From: Harmothoe impar | Lineage: Eukaryota > Annelida > Polychaeta > Phyllodocida > Polynoidae | Assembly: GCA_947462335.1 (NCBI GenBank) | Contig: OX381705.1 | Span: 434,001-498,000 of the forward strand | Direction of reading: 5' to 3' | Length of the DNA stretch: 64,000 nucleotides | Shown: piece by piece, positions 10,651 to 20,964 of the stretch | Position numbering within the stretch: the first letter of the stretch is position 1 | How the letters are laid out: each line of letters opens with the position of its first letter | Made by a program: the position numbers and the translations under genes | The notes under the pieces: generated by a model | What the model was told of the DNA's origin: nothing | What the model saw: the letters and a program-made list of their open reading frames with translations, nothing else | The model's database searches: none

Positions 10651-10679
10651 ATGCTGTTACAGTGGGTGCATTTTTATCT

Positions 10680-11009
10680 CCAACATCAACCCCTGTATAT
10701 CTACCTATGACTACTGGGAGTCTGATTCCCACATCTAAACCTACACAGGTTTATTGAACTCATGGGATTCAAGTTGAGCAAATACTTTATATGGTGACAT
10801 CTGATATGGCTGTTGAAGGATGTAGGCACACAGTATAGCCCAGAACAGCAAGACACTGTAACGCCTGGGTGCTTAGCAAAGAACTCCTTTGTGGAGTTCT
10901 CCCAGGACAACCCAGTTACTGCCTTGTGTATAATCATCCTTCTCTTTACTGCTGAATGACCTTTTATGTTTGATCCGCCTGATCAATTCACAGATGAAGT
11001 CATGAGCTG
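10680..11009 (-). pseudogene. Decayed exon of unknown gene
   Basis: After a plausible acceptor (TTTTACAG at about 11010 on the minus strand), the sequence reads HDFICELIRRIKHKR and then, one frame over, an open segment to 10701 with KEFFAKHPGVTVSCC. One frameshift near 10940 separates the halves. The protein is not recognised. Confidence 0.35.
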
Positions 11010-12000
11010 TAAAACAACATGACAATTAGGCACATTTAGAGTAAACATACTAAGTTTTCTACAGCATTAATAAGACAAAAAGATATATATCTGATATGTT
11101 TATCCAAACAAAATTCTACATTGTTAAAGTCAGAGTGATTACAAATCCAGAACTCTACCTTTGTAATAAGGGTAGCAATACATTTAACTATATTAATCCT
11201 AGACACTCATGTATATTTCACATTTCCCTATTTCATTTTGCCTACTTACTATCAACTATCAATGCTGTTGGGGGCATCTACCTCTTCCATGGTCACTGTC
11301 TCAGCTTTTGCCTCAGTGTTCACTCTGGAAGAAATATTGATTATTACATATTATATTTTACCTTGAAATGGACCACCCATAAAAGGGTTCATTGATTAAA
11401 GAAGTCTGGGAAATGAATAATCAGGAAACAATTGAATGGTTGAATTCATATCTTACTTGTCCTCTGTGTGTATATAAATAAATTGAGAATTCTTACCTGA
11501 ACATTGTATCGCAGTATATCCCAGCATGCATCAGGCAGCACTGGATCAGCTCTTCCCTGGACCAGTACATTCAGCCACAGCGTTCACAGAGCTGAAACTA
11601 TTCAGTAAAGGTCATTTTACCTTCATGTCACCAACATATAGGGCACAGAGGATACCAAGGCTGGGCGCAGCCATGACACCTCTGTCGGGGGCGGAAGTCT
11701 ATACTAATGATATGCTAATGAGCAGAACTGGAAGCACTCTCTACTGCTGCAAACATAGGAGGTGTGAAAGCGTGGGGTATGTGGACTCTCTAGCCCCCGA
11801 CAGAGCCAGCTCCACACATGCGCCATCTAGGGGGTAGCCTATGTACCAGGGTATCCCATCCTCGGTATAGCCATGGTTATGTTACAATCTTCATTTAATG
11901 CATGTCCTGCAGGCTCTGTTCTCTCATGGATGTGTAGAGGCACATTATTTACTTCTTTTATTCTAGTGACTAACTGACAGAGAAATGAATTGTTACTCAC
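11010..12000. other. Stretch with a 13-bp inverted repeat
   Basis: No gene is supported. CTCTGTCGGGGGC (11680-11692) is the exact reverse complement of GCCCCCGACAGAG (11793-11805), with about 100 bases between. The enclosed sequence could be a small inverted-repeat element or the stem of a structured RNA. Confidence 0.45.
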
Positions 12001-12076
12001 CTGGTCCTCTGTGTCCACCATTCTGTGTACAGCTGAAACTGGTGTCACCGGCATCGGGATGAATTCATCATCACTG
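12001..12076 (-). CDS. Candidate small exon ending in EDQ|GTGAGT
   Basis: On the minus strand a pyrimidine-containing acceptor (CCTTTACAG) precedes a short reading DDEFIPMPVTPVSAVHRM that ends TEDQ at a strong donor GTGAGT. Exons ending in the same DQ-plus-donor pattern occur at 25942-26094, 39501-39653 and near 23542, so this is probably one member of a shuffled or duplicated exon set. The parent gene is unknown. Confidence 0.4.
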
Positions 12077-13007
12077 TAAAGGTTACCATGAGCTAGTGAA
12101 TAGGCAGATACAGTAGGTTTAAAAAATATTTTTTTGGCTAAACAGTACGACATGATCATTTTCTTATTCTTGGACATATGGTTGTGGTTTTACAGGAGCT
12201 TATATCTAAATACATCCCCAGATAAAATCACTTACATGAAAAGAAAAATCAGTTAATTCACAACCCAGAAGCCACTTCTCAACAAATATATCTCTACTCA
12301 CAGAAGTATCTCTCCAGAATTCTGGTAATCCTCCCTTTGTGTCAGGGTTGTCTCTGAGACAACATGTGAAGCAGGTCGGCAGCCCCTTGGAGGTCCGAGG
12401 CCTGACCTAATCCTTCAGTGACCATAGGCTCACTGTAAGAAACATTGTGTCAATTGAGATATCAGCACTGATGGTTGTAAACTTAAGGCAGACTATGCTA
12501 TACATAATTCTTAACAAAGCAGTGTTTTTAAAGTGGTGCACTCACTGGTGTCTGTGAGGCTGAACAGTTCTATGTATCTATTGCTTCTGGATTCTCAGTT
12601 AAACTGTATAAATCGGCTATACTACAGAAGTATTAAATAACTGATAACCAGTAGTACCAGAAATTGAGTAGAGGATTCCATTCCAAATACAACATAAGCC
12701 ATTACTTTATTGAAGTGATGTGAAGCAATGTGATGATATAAGATTGATCCTAGATTTATCCAATTAAAAACAAGTAGCATAATTGAAATATCTACTTACA
12801 GGAGATTTTGAGTGTTCCTGCGGTGTCTAAGAGAGAGTCCGCCACCAAACACAGGAGGGCCCACAGCCGGGTGGTCAGTAGACCCCTTCCTCACTATCAT
12901 GTGATGATATTTGGAAATGTTCTACTTAACGGTCCACTTGGGTGAAAGCTGTTGATCCTCCTGGGTCAAAACTTGTATAGATCAAGTTTTGTTATGATTA
13001 TGTAACT
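12077..13007. other. No recognisable gene
   Basis: The sequence is AT-rich and intron-like. I see no protein-like frame or repeat copy. Confidence 0.5.
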
Positions 13008-13170
13008 TAGATGGGTAGCTACAAGCAGACTCACAAAACACAAGCATGTGCACACGCACCCACACACACATGCGCAACATCTAAATGAGAAAGGAAAGGA
13101 CCTATTGTCCGATCAAATCTGAGAAGTCCCACAGGGTCTATGTACGCTGGGACGTTAAACAAATCACTTA
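13008..13170 (+). mobile_element. LINE-A 3' terminal relic
   Basis: The segment CACACGCACCCACACACA through CTGGGACGTTAAACAAATC matches the LINE-A 3' end. The CAAT tail is absent: the sequence runs straight into the block duplicated at 13742-13916. Confidence 0.75.
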
Positions 13171-13315
13171 CTTAGTGAACATCATACTAAATAATCTGCT
13201 TTTTAGTATGGGTTACATGTGTTGGATGATGTTAGATGATGTGGAAAAGATGGATCCATCTCTGGCATCTCAGCTGCGTCGGCTGGCAGTAATTTGCTTG
13301 GTTTACTGGGATAAT
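13137..13315 (+). repeat. Local direct duplication, unit 1
   Basis: From GGTCTATGTACGCTGGGACG to TTTACTGGGATAATT this block is repeated at 13742-13916 with one short internal deletion. The second half has a third, diverged relative at 19497-19640. The copied block begins inside a LINE-A tail, so the element end moved with its flank. Confidence 0.8.
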
Positions 13316-13482
13316 TCTCCATTTTTGTGTAATGAGGAGGGGTATGATGACAGGTTACTCCAGAGTAGGGTGTATGATTCCTTTCAGAGTGGAGAAGTTG
13401 TGGAATGGGTGGACAGAAGGGCTATGTATTTTAATGCCATACCTCTATTTCGAAATGTCCACTTATCGGTCCCCTTAGCTGG

Positions 13483-13741
13483 GTAGTTGTCATGATATAC
13501 GACTGCTGCTCGACTGGTGTAATGACTGTAATCCGAGTGGATCACATCTGGAAATCCCAGTATCGCACACTATTTCTTCAGTATGCCTACGATTGTCTCA
13601 GATGTCGCCGGTTTTGGTAGCCTGTCAACAAGTAGGAACGTTGTGTAATAATCTGCTGTCAGCAGGTTCTGATCATCAGCACACTGGAACAGATCTGTGC
13701 CGATCACACTCCATGGCCAGGCCGGCATCTCAGTTTGTATC
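13483..13741 (-). pseudogene. Gypsy-type integrase core fragment
   Basis: The minus strand reads WPWSVIGTDLFQ and LTADYYTTFLLVDRL, then after an in-frame stop FPDVIHSDYSHYTS. These correspond to the two aspartate-bearing blocks of the Gypsy/retroviral-type integrase core (GTDLF and HSD). The fragment is cut at 13741 by the LINE-A-tailed duplication. It contains at least one stop and no flanking LTRs, so it is a dead remnant. Confidence 0.7.
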
Positions 13742-13916
13742 AATGTTTGGTCTATGTACGCTGGGACGTTAAACAAATCACTTACTTAGTGAACATCATA
13801 CTAAATAATCTGCTTTTTAGTATGGGTTACATGTGTTGGATGATGTGGAAAAGATCCAGCTTGGCATCTCAGCTGCGTCGGCTGGCAGTAATTTGCTTGG
13901 TTTACTGGGATAATTG
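13742..13916 (+). repeat. Local direct duplication, unit 2
   Basis: This is the second copy of 13137-13315. It abuts R1 copy 3 on the right and interrupts the Gypsy integrase fragment on the left. Confidence 0.8.
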
Positions 13917-15475
13917 TATTGAGCCTATTGTCCTTGTAGGTTCCTGTTGGATACTTGACAAGTAAACGTCTCTGGCTGTATAGCCTAGTACTGTCTACTG
14001 AACTTGGACTGAACTCCTTTAAGTGCACATTCTGCCTGCCACACATCTCTAACCCCAAGATTGTCACCTATGTGGCCAAACACAGCAGATGCAAACCTTG
14101 TCACTCTTGGTTCAATACACTTAGGGGTCCAACTGGCATATTTGTCTAATTGGTCTCGGCCTATTTTTCTGTGCTCTTGCACATTCACCTTCTGGACTTA
14201 AACAGTCGACTAGTGACATCCTTGTAGAAGCCTAGGAGTACATGTGTCACACAGTATGTGTGATTCACTTTTTCCGTTGCCACATCACTCCCATGATTCT
14301 TTTAGACATAGGTCTTCCAAGTTATAGTAGGAAACGAGGCTGAGGTCTGTGTCGTCGAACCGCAACTACAAAAGTCTTCCAAGTTGTCAGAAATATATTG
14401 GTATAGAAAACATCGAGTTGTATGATGTTTTTGTCTAAGTTTGCCTAACTTTGTTTCTGAAAAGCAGAGCATGCAGAGAGTATTTTAGATGTTACACATA
14501 TATACCATCAGCACCACAATATTCATTCTTGTCTGTTTGAGCATTTGTTCTACCTGTACCAAGAATTTTCCATTGAACCAATTTGTTCTCTTAACTCTTG
14601 CCAATGAAATGACCTTTGTTGTTGAAATGGCGTTAAACGTCCATTACACACTCACTCTTTATACACTTAGAACGTTTCTTATCAAACAGCGATCTCCCTT
14701 CCTTGATATCCAAAATAACTTTCAAATACCTGATCTCATCGTTTATCATCTGAAGCTTCTCAGTGTTTGTGAACTTCTGAATGTTGTAAACAAGTTGTTC
14801 ATCATCATGAGAACACTTACATAGACCACTATGCTCTTTACACAGTTAACCAACTTTTTCTTTGTATCAGATATCTTGCCCTGCTTTACTGTATCTTCAT
14901 TTACCAGTTCTCTGCCTAAAGATGTTTAAGATGTAATTCGGCTCCTTTCTCTCTGGCTAATGTAGTAGTAGTAGTAGTAAAGATTTTAAAACCGTCAGGG
15001 TGATCGAGGCAACGTGCGGCCGCAAGGCCGCATTGTTGCCTACCCTGGCGGCAGGACCTATACCCGAACTTACGTCAGCGATCCTGGGACAACATGGTTC
15101 ATCCAGAGTAGAGGTAGTAGCATCATGGTTGGTCAGCACGCAGTCGTCCAGTCGTCGCAGCAGGGGGCCAGGAGGGGGCGTCCACGATGCAGGGGGCCAG
15201 GAGGGGGCGTCCACGATGCAGGGGGCCAGGAGGGGGCGTCCACGATGCAGGGGGTCGCTTCTCCACCTACTTGTCCGCTTGTGTCGTCTCGGACTTGGTT
15301 CGTACTTGTTCTGCATCCGTCACCGGGCGTCGCGCGTAGATCGGTCGTCGTGTTGGGTCCAGGCCGGGGCGTCCGCGTTGCAGGGGGTCTCTTCTCCACG
15401 TACTTGTCCGAAGGTGTCGTCACGGACTTGGGTCGTACCTGTTCTGCAAAGTAATACACCTTTCTGGCTAATTTC
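13917..15475 (-). repeat. Dispersed repeat R1, copy 3 (longest)
   Basis: The copy is collinear with 390-700 at its start and with 2114-3580 over the rest. It carries the minus-strand frame at 14188-13985 shared with copy 1, and GC-rich minus-strand frames (15316-14957, 15483-15133) related to those of copy 2. It contains an extra 29-bp triplication absent from copy 2. Between 14320 and 14380 it has a short insertion relative to copy 2. Confidence 0.75.
15163..15249. repeat. 29-bp tandem repeat, three units
   Basis: The unit is GGGGGCCAGGAGGGGGCGTC plus CACGATGCA, at 15163-15191, 15192-15220 and 15221-15249. The equivalent site in R1 copy 2 has a single related unit, so the expansion is specific to this copy. 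Confidence 0.9.
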
Positions 15476-15767
15476 AGAAACATTGACTGTTCTTCCTCTG
15501 ATTTAGATGCAAGCCATTAAGAAGTCACCAAATGCTCTCAGCTTTCAAAATGGCCTCTGAATAGACAGTCACTTGTCCCACATTATAAAGGCTGTTTTGT
15601 CTGCCACTCTAGGTGTGTTCTTGATGTGTGCAATCGTGGTGCCCCGACCACTTGTTGTTGTCGTCACACTCACAACTCATGCGGTAAGAACTCTGCTGGT
15701 ACAAGTTCTTTATTAGCCCACGCCATGAGAGCTGGCACATTGCCTGTCTGTCAAATGTGCCACATAG

Positions 15768-16577
15768 TAAATGTTGTAGACTCCAACTCAGCTATGTTGG
15801 TGGAAACGATGATTCATTTCCGTCATATATCTTGTCTCATAAACAACTCCTTAGATTATAAATGTTGTAGACTCCAGGTGGAAACGATGATTTATTTCTG
15901 TCATATATCTTGTCTCATAAACAACTCCTTCGATTATAAATGTTGTAGACTCCAAGTCAGCTATGTTGGTGGAAACGATGATTCATTTCCGTCATATATC
16001 TAGTTTCATAAACAACTCCTTTGATAGTAAATGTTGTAGACTCCAAGTCAGCTATGTTGGTGGAAACGATGATTCATTTCCGTCATATATCTTGTCTCAT
16101 AAACAACTCCTTAGATTATAAATGTTGTAGACTCCAGGTGGAAACGATGATTTATTTCTGTCATATATCTTGTCTCATAAACAACTCCTTCGATTATAAA
16201 TGTTGTAGACTCCAAGTCAGCTATGTTGGTGGAAACGATGATTCATTTCCGTCATATATCTAGTTTCATAAACAACTCCTTTGATAGTAAATGTTGTAGA
16301 CTCCAAGTCAGCTATGTTGGTGGAAACGATGATTCATTTCCGTCATATATCTTGTCTCATAAACAACTCCTTAGATTATAAATGTTGTAGACTCCAGGTG
16401 GAAACGATGATTTATTTCTGTCATATATCTTGTCTCATAAACAACTCCTTCGATTATAAATGTTGTAGACTCCAAGTCAGCTATGTTGGTGGAAACGATG
16501 ATTCATTTCCGTCATATATCTAGTTTCTTAAACAACTCCTTCGATAGAAAATGTTGTAGACTCCAAGTCAGCTATGT
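15768..16577. repeat. Higher-order tandem array, 260-bp unit (91+78+91)
   Basis: Each 260-bp unit has three sub-repeats that begin TGTTGTAGACTCCA. The first and third are 91 bases; the middle one is 78 because it lacks AAGTCAGCTATGTTGG. About three units are present, and the plus-strand reading repeats with a 260-base period at 16021 and 16281. A single diverged sub-repeat occurs at 27056-27130 beside a decayed exon also present after this array, so the array arose by local amplification of a gene-family segment. Confidence 0.9.
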
Positions 16578-17010
16578 CGTGAACTTCTCAATGACTACCT
16601 TCTGCTTCAATCTCTTCACAGTTCTCTTCTTCCGGCCCCTCTGTGAGTGGTGCTTTAGTAAGTTTGACTAGGGCTGCACCATGATCCTTCAAAAATGCTT
16701 GTGTGTGTGTATGTTTAACTTGATCTGTTGTCGTCAGTTGGGGACTGTGGGGGTCTGGACTTCTTTTTCTTGCCGGAACCCCCACCTGTGGCTCTCCCTT
16801 CTTCACAAGATGCTGGGTCTCCTCATCCAAAGGCCTGAGCATCATAATGGTTGGCCCTCTGCTGTATACCCACGTCGTACTCCCACAGCTGACCAGTTAT
16901 ATAACCCAGATCCGACCTGTCACACCAGAACTGGATGTGCAGCTGGATGTTACCACAGGTGGGGGTCCAGGTGGGGTCTTCATTAGGTGCACAGTGTGTA
17001 GTCTAGAGAG
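16578..17010 (-). pseudogene. Decayed exon-family fragment plus ORF1-like remnant
   Basis: 16580-16735 matches 27137-27290 (shared CAATCTCTTCACAGTTCTCT and GAGTGGTGCTTTAGTAAGT). 16740-16985 reads on the minus strand a degenerate protein with CDRSDLGYI and QRANHYDAQAF, related to the C-terminal part of the CCHC ORF1 at 1174-911. Both are broken. Confidence 0.45.
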
Positions 17011-17156
17011 TCTCTTCAAGGCACTGGCATTTTCGCCAGTGCTTTCTCTTTGTCTTTCATAGGCTTTCGCACGGTCTGTTCCATTTTCTGAGCCTTGGGG
17101 GGGCTACAATTGAGTTTTTTCTTCCAGAGCTGATTAGCCGTCCTCAGCCTGGTTGC

Positions 17157-17421
17157 CTACCGAGGTACGTTGCAGTTTTTTTGTGTCTGGTCCCCCGAGG
17201 CCTTGGAATCTCTTACCATTCTAACAAAACAATCTTCTTCATATGCAACAGCAACCCACATGTCTTCAGAACATAATATATGGGTTGAAATTGGGTTCAC
17301 ATCTTCTGTTTCAATACGCTGCCTTTTTGAAGGTGGCTCAATCCGAGCAGGCACAAGATCACGGATGCTGTCACACTCACTCTCAAACAAACACTCACTC
17401 TCATCCATCACCCATTCTTGA
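17157..17421 (-). CDS. Candidate exon: acidic, basic NLS-like motif, WVAVAYEED
   Basis: The minus strand is open for over 80 codons: MDESECLFESE, then PPSKRQRIE (nuclear-localisation-like), then SEDMWVAVAYEEDCFVRMV. The WVAVAYEED stretch recalls short beta-barrel (Tudor-like) ends seen in mobile-element-linked genes, but this is a guess. It is sandwiched between antisense LINE-B ORF1 pieces (about 17010-17175 and 17465-17960). Confidence 0.35.
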
Positions 17422-17464
17422 TTTTAAACTTCTTGACAGGTCTCAGTGTTATCTAAAAACTTAC

Positions 17465-17960
17465 CTCTGCTGGCAACCTTCCACCACAAAGAACCGTGGC
17501 CAGTTATGGGTATTATATTCTTTTGTAGTCTCAGAAGCACCAGCGGCATCACCAGGGCTTTCTGAAGACTGTTGTCTTTAAGGAGCACTTGCGGTTTCGC
17601 CAGTGCTCTCTCTGCTTCGTTTCACAGCCTTGGACTGTTCTTTTTCTTTTCGGCCCTGGGGGGCCTTTGTTTCATTTCTTCCAGAAGCTGATAAGCCGTC
17701 CTCAGCCTGGTTGCCTACCAAGGTACGTTGCAGTTTGTTTTCTGTCGGGCCTGCATCCGACTTTGTGTTAGTATTTTGATGTACTGACATGGTTGAATTA
17801 TCCATCCCTTTAAGTCATTTTAAGCCCATTCACGATGAGGAGCAAGGATGGGGTGCTGCTACCTATGGTTTTAGTCGCCTTTTACAATTCGGTCTACACA
17901 GGAGTGCATCCCGGTGGAGTTATTCTGCTCCCTCTACTCGTTTTAGAGGGTCCCCACTTC
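17465..17960 (-). mobile_element. LINE-B 5' end, antisense fragment
   Basis: On the minus strand this is the 5' untranslated region and ORF1 start of LINE-B (compare 56857-57340), including an ATG-initiated frame (17805-17578) that matches the ORF1 N-terminus closely. The match begins at GAAGTGGGGACC, exactly the first bases of the full-length copy at 56857. This independently fixes the 5' terminus. It is truncated after about 500 bases. A shorter, more diverged antisense piece lies at about 17010-17175. Confidence 0.85.
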
Positions 17961-18045
17961 ACAGGGGCAGTGGAATTTCTAATCAGATATTCTTGTGTCA
18001 GAGTCACCAATTTTTTTTTCACCACCAAACTTGAGTTTCACACTT

Positions 18046-18540
18046 TCAATGGCCCCTCTCTCTAGTATCTGTTTTGAAAAACCACATGTGACACTTTTGG
18101 CATGGCCGACATTCTGAAGAGTGGAAACTCGCCATACCTCCAGGTCTGCCGCAGACCAGTAGTTCCCCTGCTTGGTCCTCGATGATAGATACATTGTGTA
18201 AATGATCCTCCTCCTTCCTCAGGATATTTTGCTTTGGTTGAACCTCATTTTGAATCAGTTTGTGATGTTCCTTGGTAACAGTTTTCGGCTGTTGTTCTAG
18301 CTCTAAAAGTTTCAAGGTTGCAGTTTGGTCTTTGTGCGTGCGCATGTGGGCTTGGATGTTTGTAGCTCAGCACAACAGATGCGAGCATGGACAGTGTCAT
18401 ATATCCATGATTCCTCTACTTTCACGGGTACCTTCTTGATTATGTAGATACTAGGCATGTCCAGGTCGCACACAATGTCTCTTACACCTAGTTCCTTCTT
18501 CCTGTGCCTCAGGTGAGGTTTCCTCTGGGGAAGCATCTGG
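18046..18540 (-). pseudogene. Decayed zinc-finger-like gene-family copy
   Basis: Minus-strand readings include KKELGVRDIVCDLDMPSIYI, IYDTVHARICCAEL and, in another frame, HSSECRPCQKCHMWFF. Diverged copies lie at 24000-24115, 27420-27520, 28075-28170, 28725-28790 and 53260-53400. The copy at 28141-27881 keeps CGELAENIQAHMRTHK, a C2H2-like half. The family is therefore a repeatedly duplicated zinc-finger-like gene; all copies here are broken. Confidence 0.45.
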
Positions 18541-19979
18541 CACCATCAGTCCATTGTCTGCCTGTTGAAATTCTTTTTTTTCCTTTTTTTTTCTGATTTC
18601 TGTCATAAAAGAAAGAACTGAGATATGATGGTAAGTCCACTTAGATATTGTATTATAGAATATTTTAGTGCAGCATGTGGCAGGTCCTATAATTATGCAA
18701 CAGTGGCATATAAGAAAGGTGACATTATTTTTGGGAGGGTCTCATTGCAAACAAGAAAGTATGCCATCATTAGTCTTGTAGTTCCCTAAAAAGGGTTCCT
18801 TTTTCGGTTCAATCAATCCAATCAATCAATCAAAACCTAAAAAGGGAATATAACCATGAGTTCATATGTGGTATATAGATGCAAGCCAGACTGAAATGCT
18901 CTCATCTTTTTCACCATCTGGATGCTAGAATGGTCGTGTTGTGAGGCAGACTCGAACTGACCCAAGTCTACTTCTACCCTGTGTTTCTTTGGTCTTTTTG
19001 GAGTGTGGATCTTTCCTCTCGTGCAAGATATCATTTTTGATGTCCTCTTCTGTGAAGTCAATGAGTGATTGTATTATCGAACAATAGCATATTCAGTATA
19101 CATGTTCGGGTCCGGTCATCGGCTTCTGAAGACTCCCAGGCGTTTGAACCCAGTACTTACAGCAGTGTTCAACCCCTGGACAGAGGCTGACAGCTTGGCT
19201 ATGTCCTGTCTCACACTGGTTAACTACTGGCCAGATGATGTGTCTACAGTATTCTCTCTGTCACTGGGACAGGGGAGGTAGTGAGACACCCATGAAAACC
19301 CAGACATTTATCTTCATCAAGCCCTGGATTTCCAATGAATAATATCTACACTGTCTCTGGAAAAATAACTTTGACATATCAAAAGCCTAGTCATTGATGA
19401 AAGTCAATCTCTGGTTAAGTACTTACTTTATGTTTGCTGAAGCTGTAGCATCAGAGATGTTAGGCCCATTCTCTGCAGGGGCCTCATCCATCTCTGACAT
19501 CTCAGCTGCGTCGGCTGGCAGAAATTTATGTGGGTTATTATCCATTGTTGTGTAGGCCTAATGAAGAGGGGTAAGATGATGACAGGTTACTCCAGAGTAA
19601 GATGTATGATTCCTTTGAGAGTGACCCTGGTAGTGCTGACAGAGATTGTGACACTTGTCAGCTGCTGCACGGCTCCTACTGCTCCTAGCTCCGCCCTATA
19701 TCTCAGTACCCTGGCACTGGGATGTGGGTTCTTTGAGTTTGTTCTTCCTTCCATTTGATTCTTTCCTCTTTTTTGATTGCATTAAGTCTTCTTTTTCTTC
19801 TCGCCACTGCTGCCTCTACTCTTTCCGTGCTTCTTTCAGAAACAGAGCAATTCGTCCTTCTCATCCTTCCTTTGCTGCAGCATAAGCCTTGTATATCTGT
19901 AGCATATCTTGTCAACTTACTTCCCATGGGTGGTCTTGGGGATCTTGTATCGTTGTAAAGTCTCACTGTATGCCTTTTA
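18541..19979. other. Mostly non-coding, with decayed pieces
   Basis: 18780-18835 holds an AATC-rich tail. 19060-18837 (minus) reads a lysine-rich possible exon. 19497-19640 is a diverged copy of the block at 13262-13400. 19987-19703 (minus) reads a basic, Arg/Lys-rich open frame without recognised motif. No gene is firmly supported. Confidence 0.35.
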
Positions 19980-20660
19980 GTTACCACCTAGAGAGAGCGA
20001 GGTGTCAACAGTCTGCGGCACAGCATCTGTGTGAGGCAGCACAATAAAGAGGGGCCCGATGCCACGAGCATTGTTCCACCGCTACGAGCCGTGTCCCACT
20101 GCTACAAGTAGACTCATAAACACATGCACGCGTACATGCACTCACACACTTAAACGCAACCTAGATGAGAAAAGAACGGACCGAGAGTCCGATAAACTCT
20201 TGAGTAAGTCCCAGGCGTCATAGCACACTTGGACGTAAAACAATCCAATCAATCAATCAATCAATCAACCTACCAACAACTAACAACGTTGGTAGAACAA
20301 CTGCCCACCCCTTACATCCTCGTTCCTGATCTGCTGGCCCGATTGGTATGGAGCTGCGACTGGCCCGCCGGTGTCAGGATAATGGACTGGCCAGGTGTTG
20401 TGTCAACAGTCTGCGGCACAGCATCTGTGTGAGGCAGCAAAATAAAGAGGGGCCCGATGCCACGAGCATTGTTTCACCGCTACGAGCAGTGTCCCACTGC
20501 TACAAGTAGACTCATAAACACATGAACGCGCACACGCACTCACACACCTAAACGCGCAACCTAGATGAGAAAAGAGCGGACCGAGAGTCCGATAAACTCA
20601 TGAGTAAGTCCCAGGCGTCATAGCACACTTGGACGTAAAACAATCCAATCAATCAAGTGC
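19980..20660 (+). mobile_element. LINE-A deletion derivative with two 3'-region units
   Basis: Two near-identical units of the LINE-A 3' region (about 20002-20263 and 20397-20660) carry AATAAAG, GGGCCCGATGCCACGAGC and ACTGCTACAAGTAGACTCA, and end in CAAT-type tails. Between them, and for about 20 bases before the first, are LINE-A endonuclease codons (TTACCACCTAGAGAGA; then CAACTAACAACGTTGGTAGA). The endonuclease piece is split precisely by the first unit, and the second half jumps straight to the 3' region. This derivative therefore lacks most of ORF2, including reverse transcriptase and RNase H, and could only move in trans. Confidence 0.75.
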
Positions 20661-20964
20661 TGTGTGCCCCAACCAACTCACACAGCTGTGCTGAGCAGAC
20701 CAGACTATCTAGTATAATCTCAGCTCCAATTTTTTTTTTGTCATATTGTAATTGTGTTTTTTATACTATTTTTTCCACTTTTTATTGCATACATCATTTT
20801 TTTGACATGTGATTATTGTTTATTTTTCATCTTACATCATTCATTTTTATTTCAAACATCATACTCATCTACATAATATTATCTACATATATATTACATC
20901 TTCATCGGTTATGCATCTCTACGTCTTATAAATCTCGGTTATTGTAAGCGTCTTTATAATCCAT
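20661..20964. other. AT-rich 3' flank of the RING gene
   Basis: A T-rich stretch (20720-20900). From about 20840 it is duplicated at 21985 onward. Confidence 0.5.

Noticed and set aside
15768..16577. CRISPR-like array
   Set aside because: The repeats are long, direct and contiguous with no unique spacers, and the window is eukaryotic.
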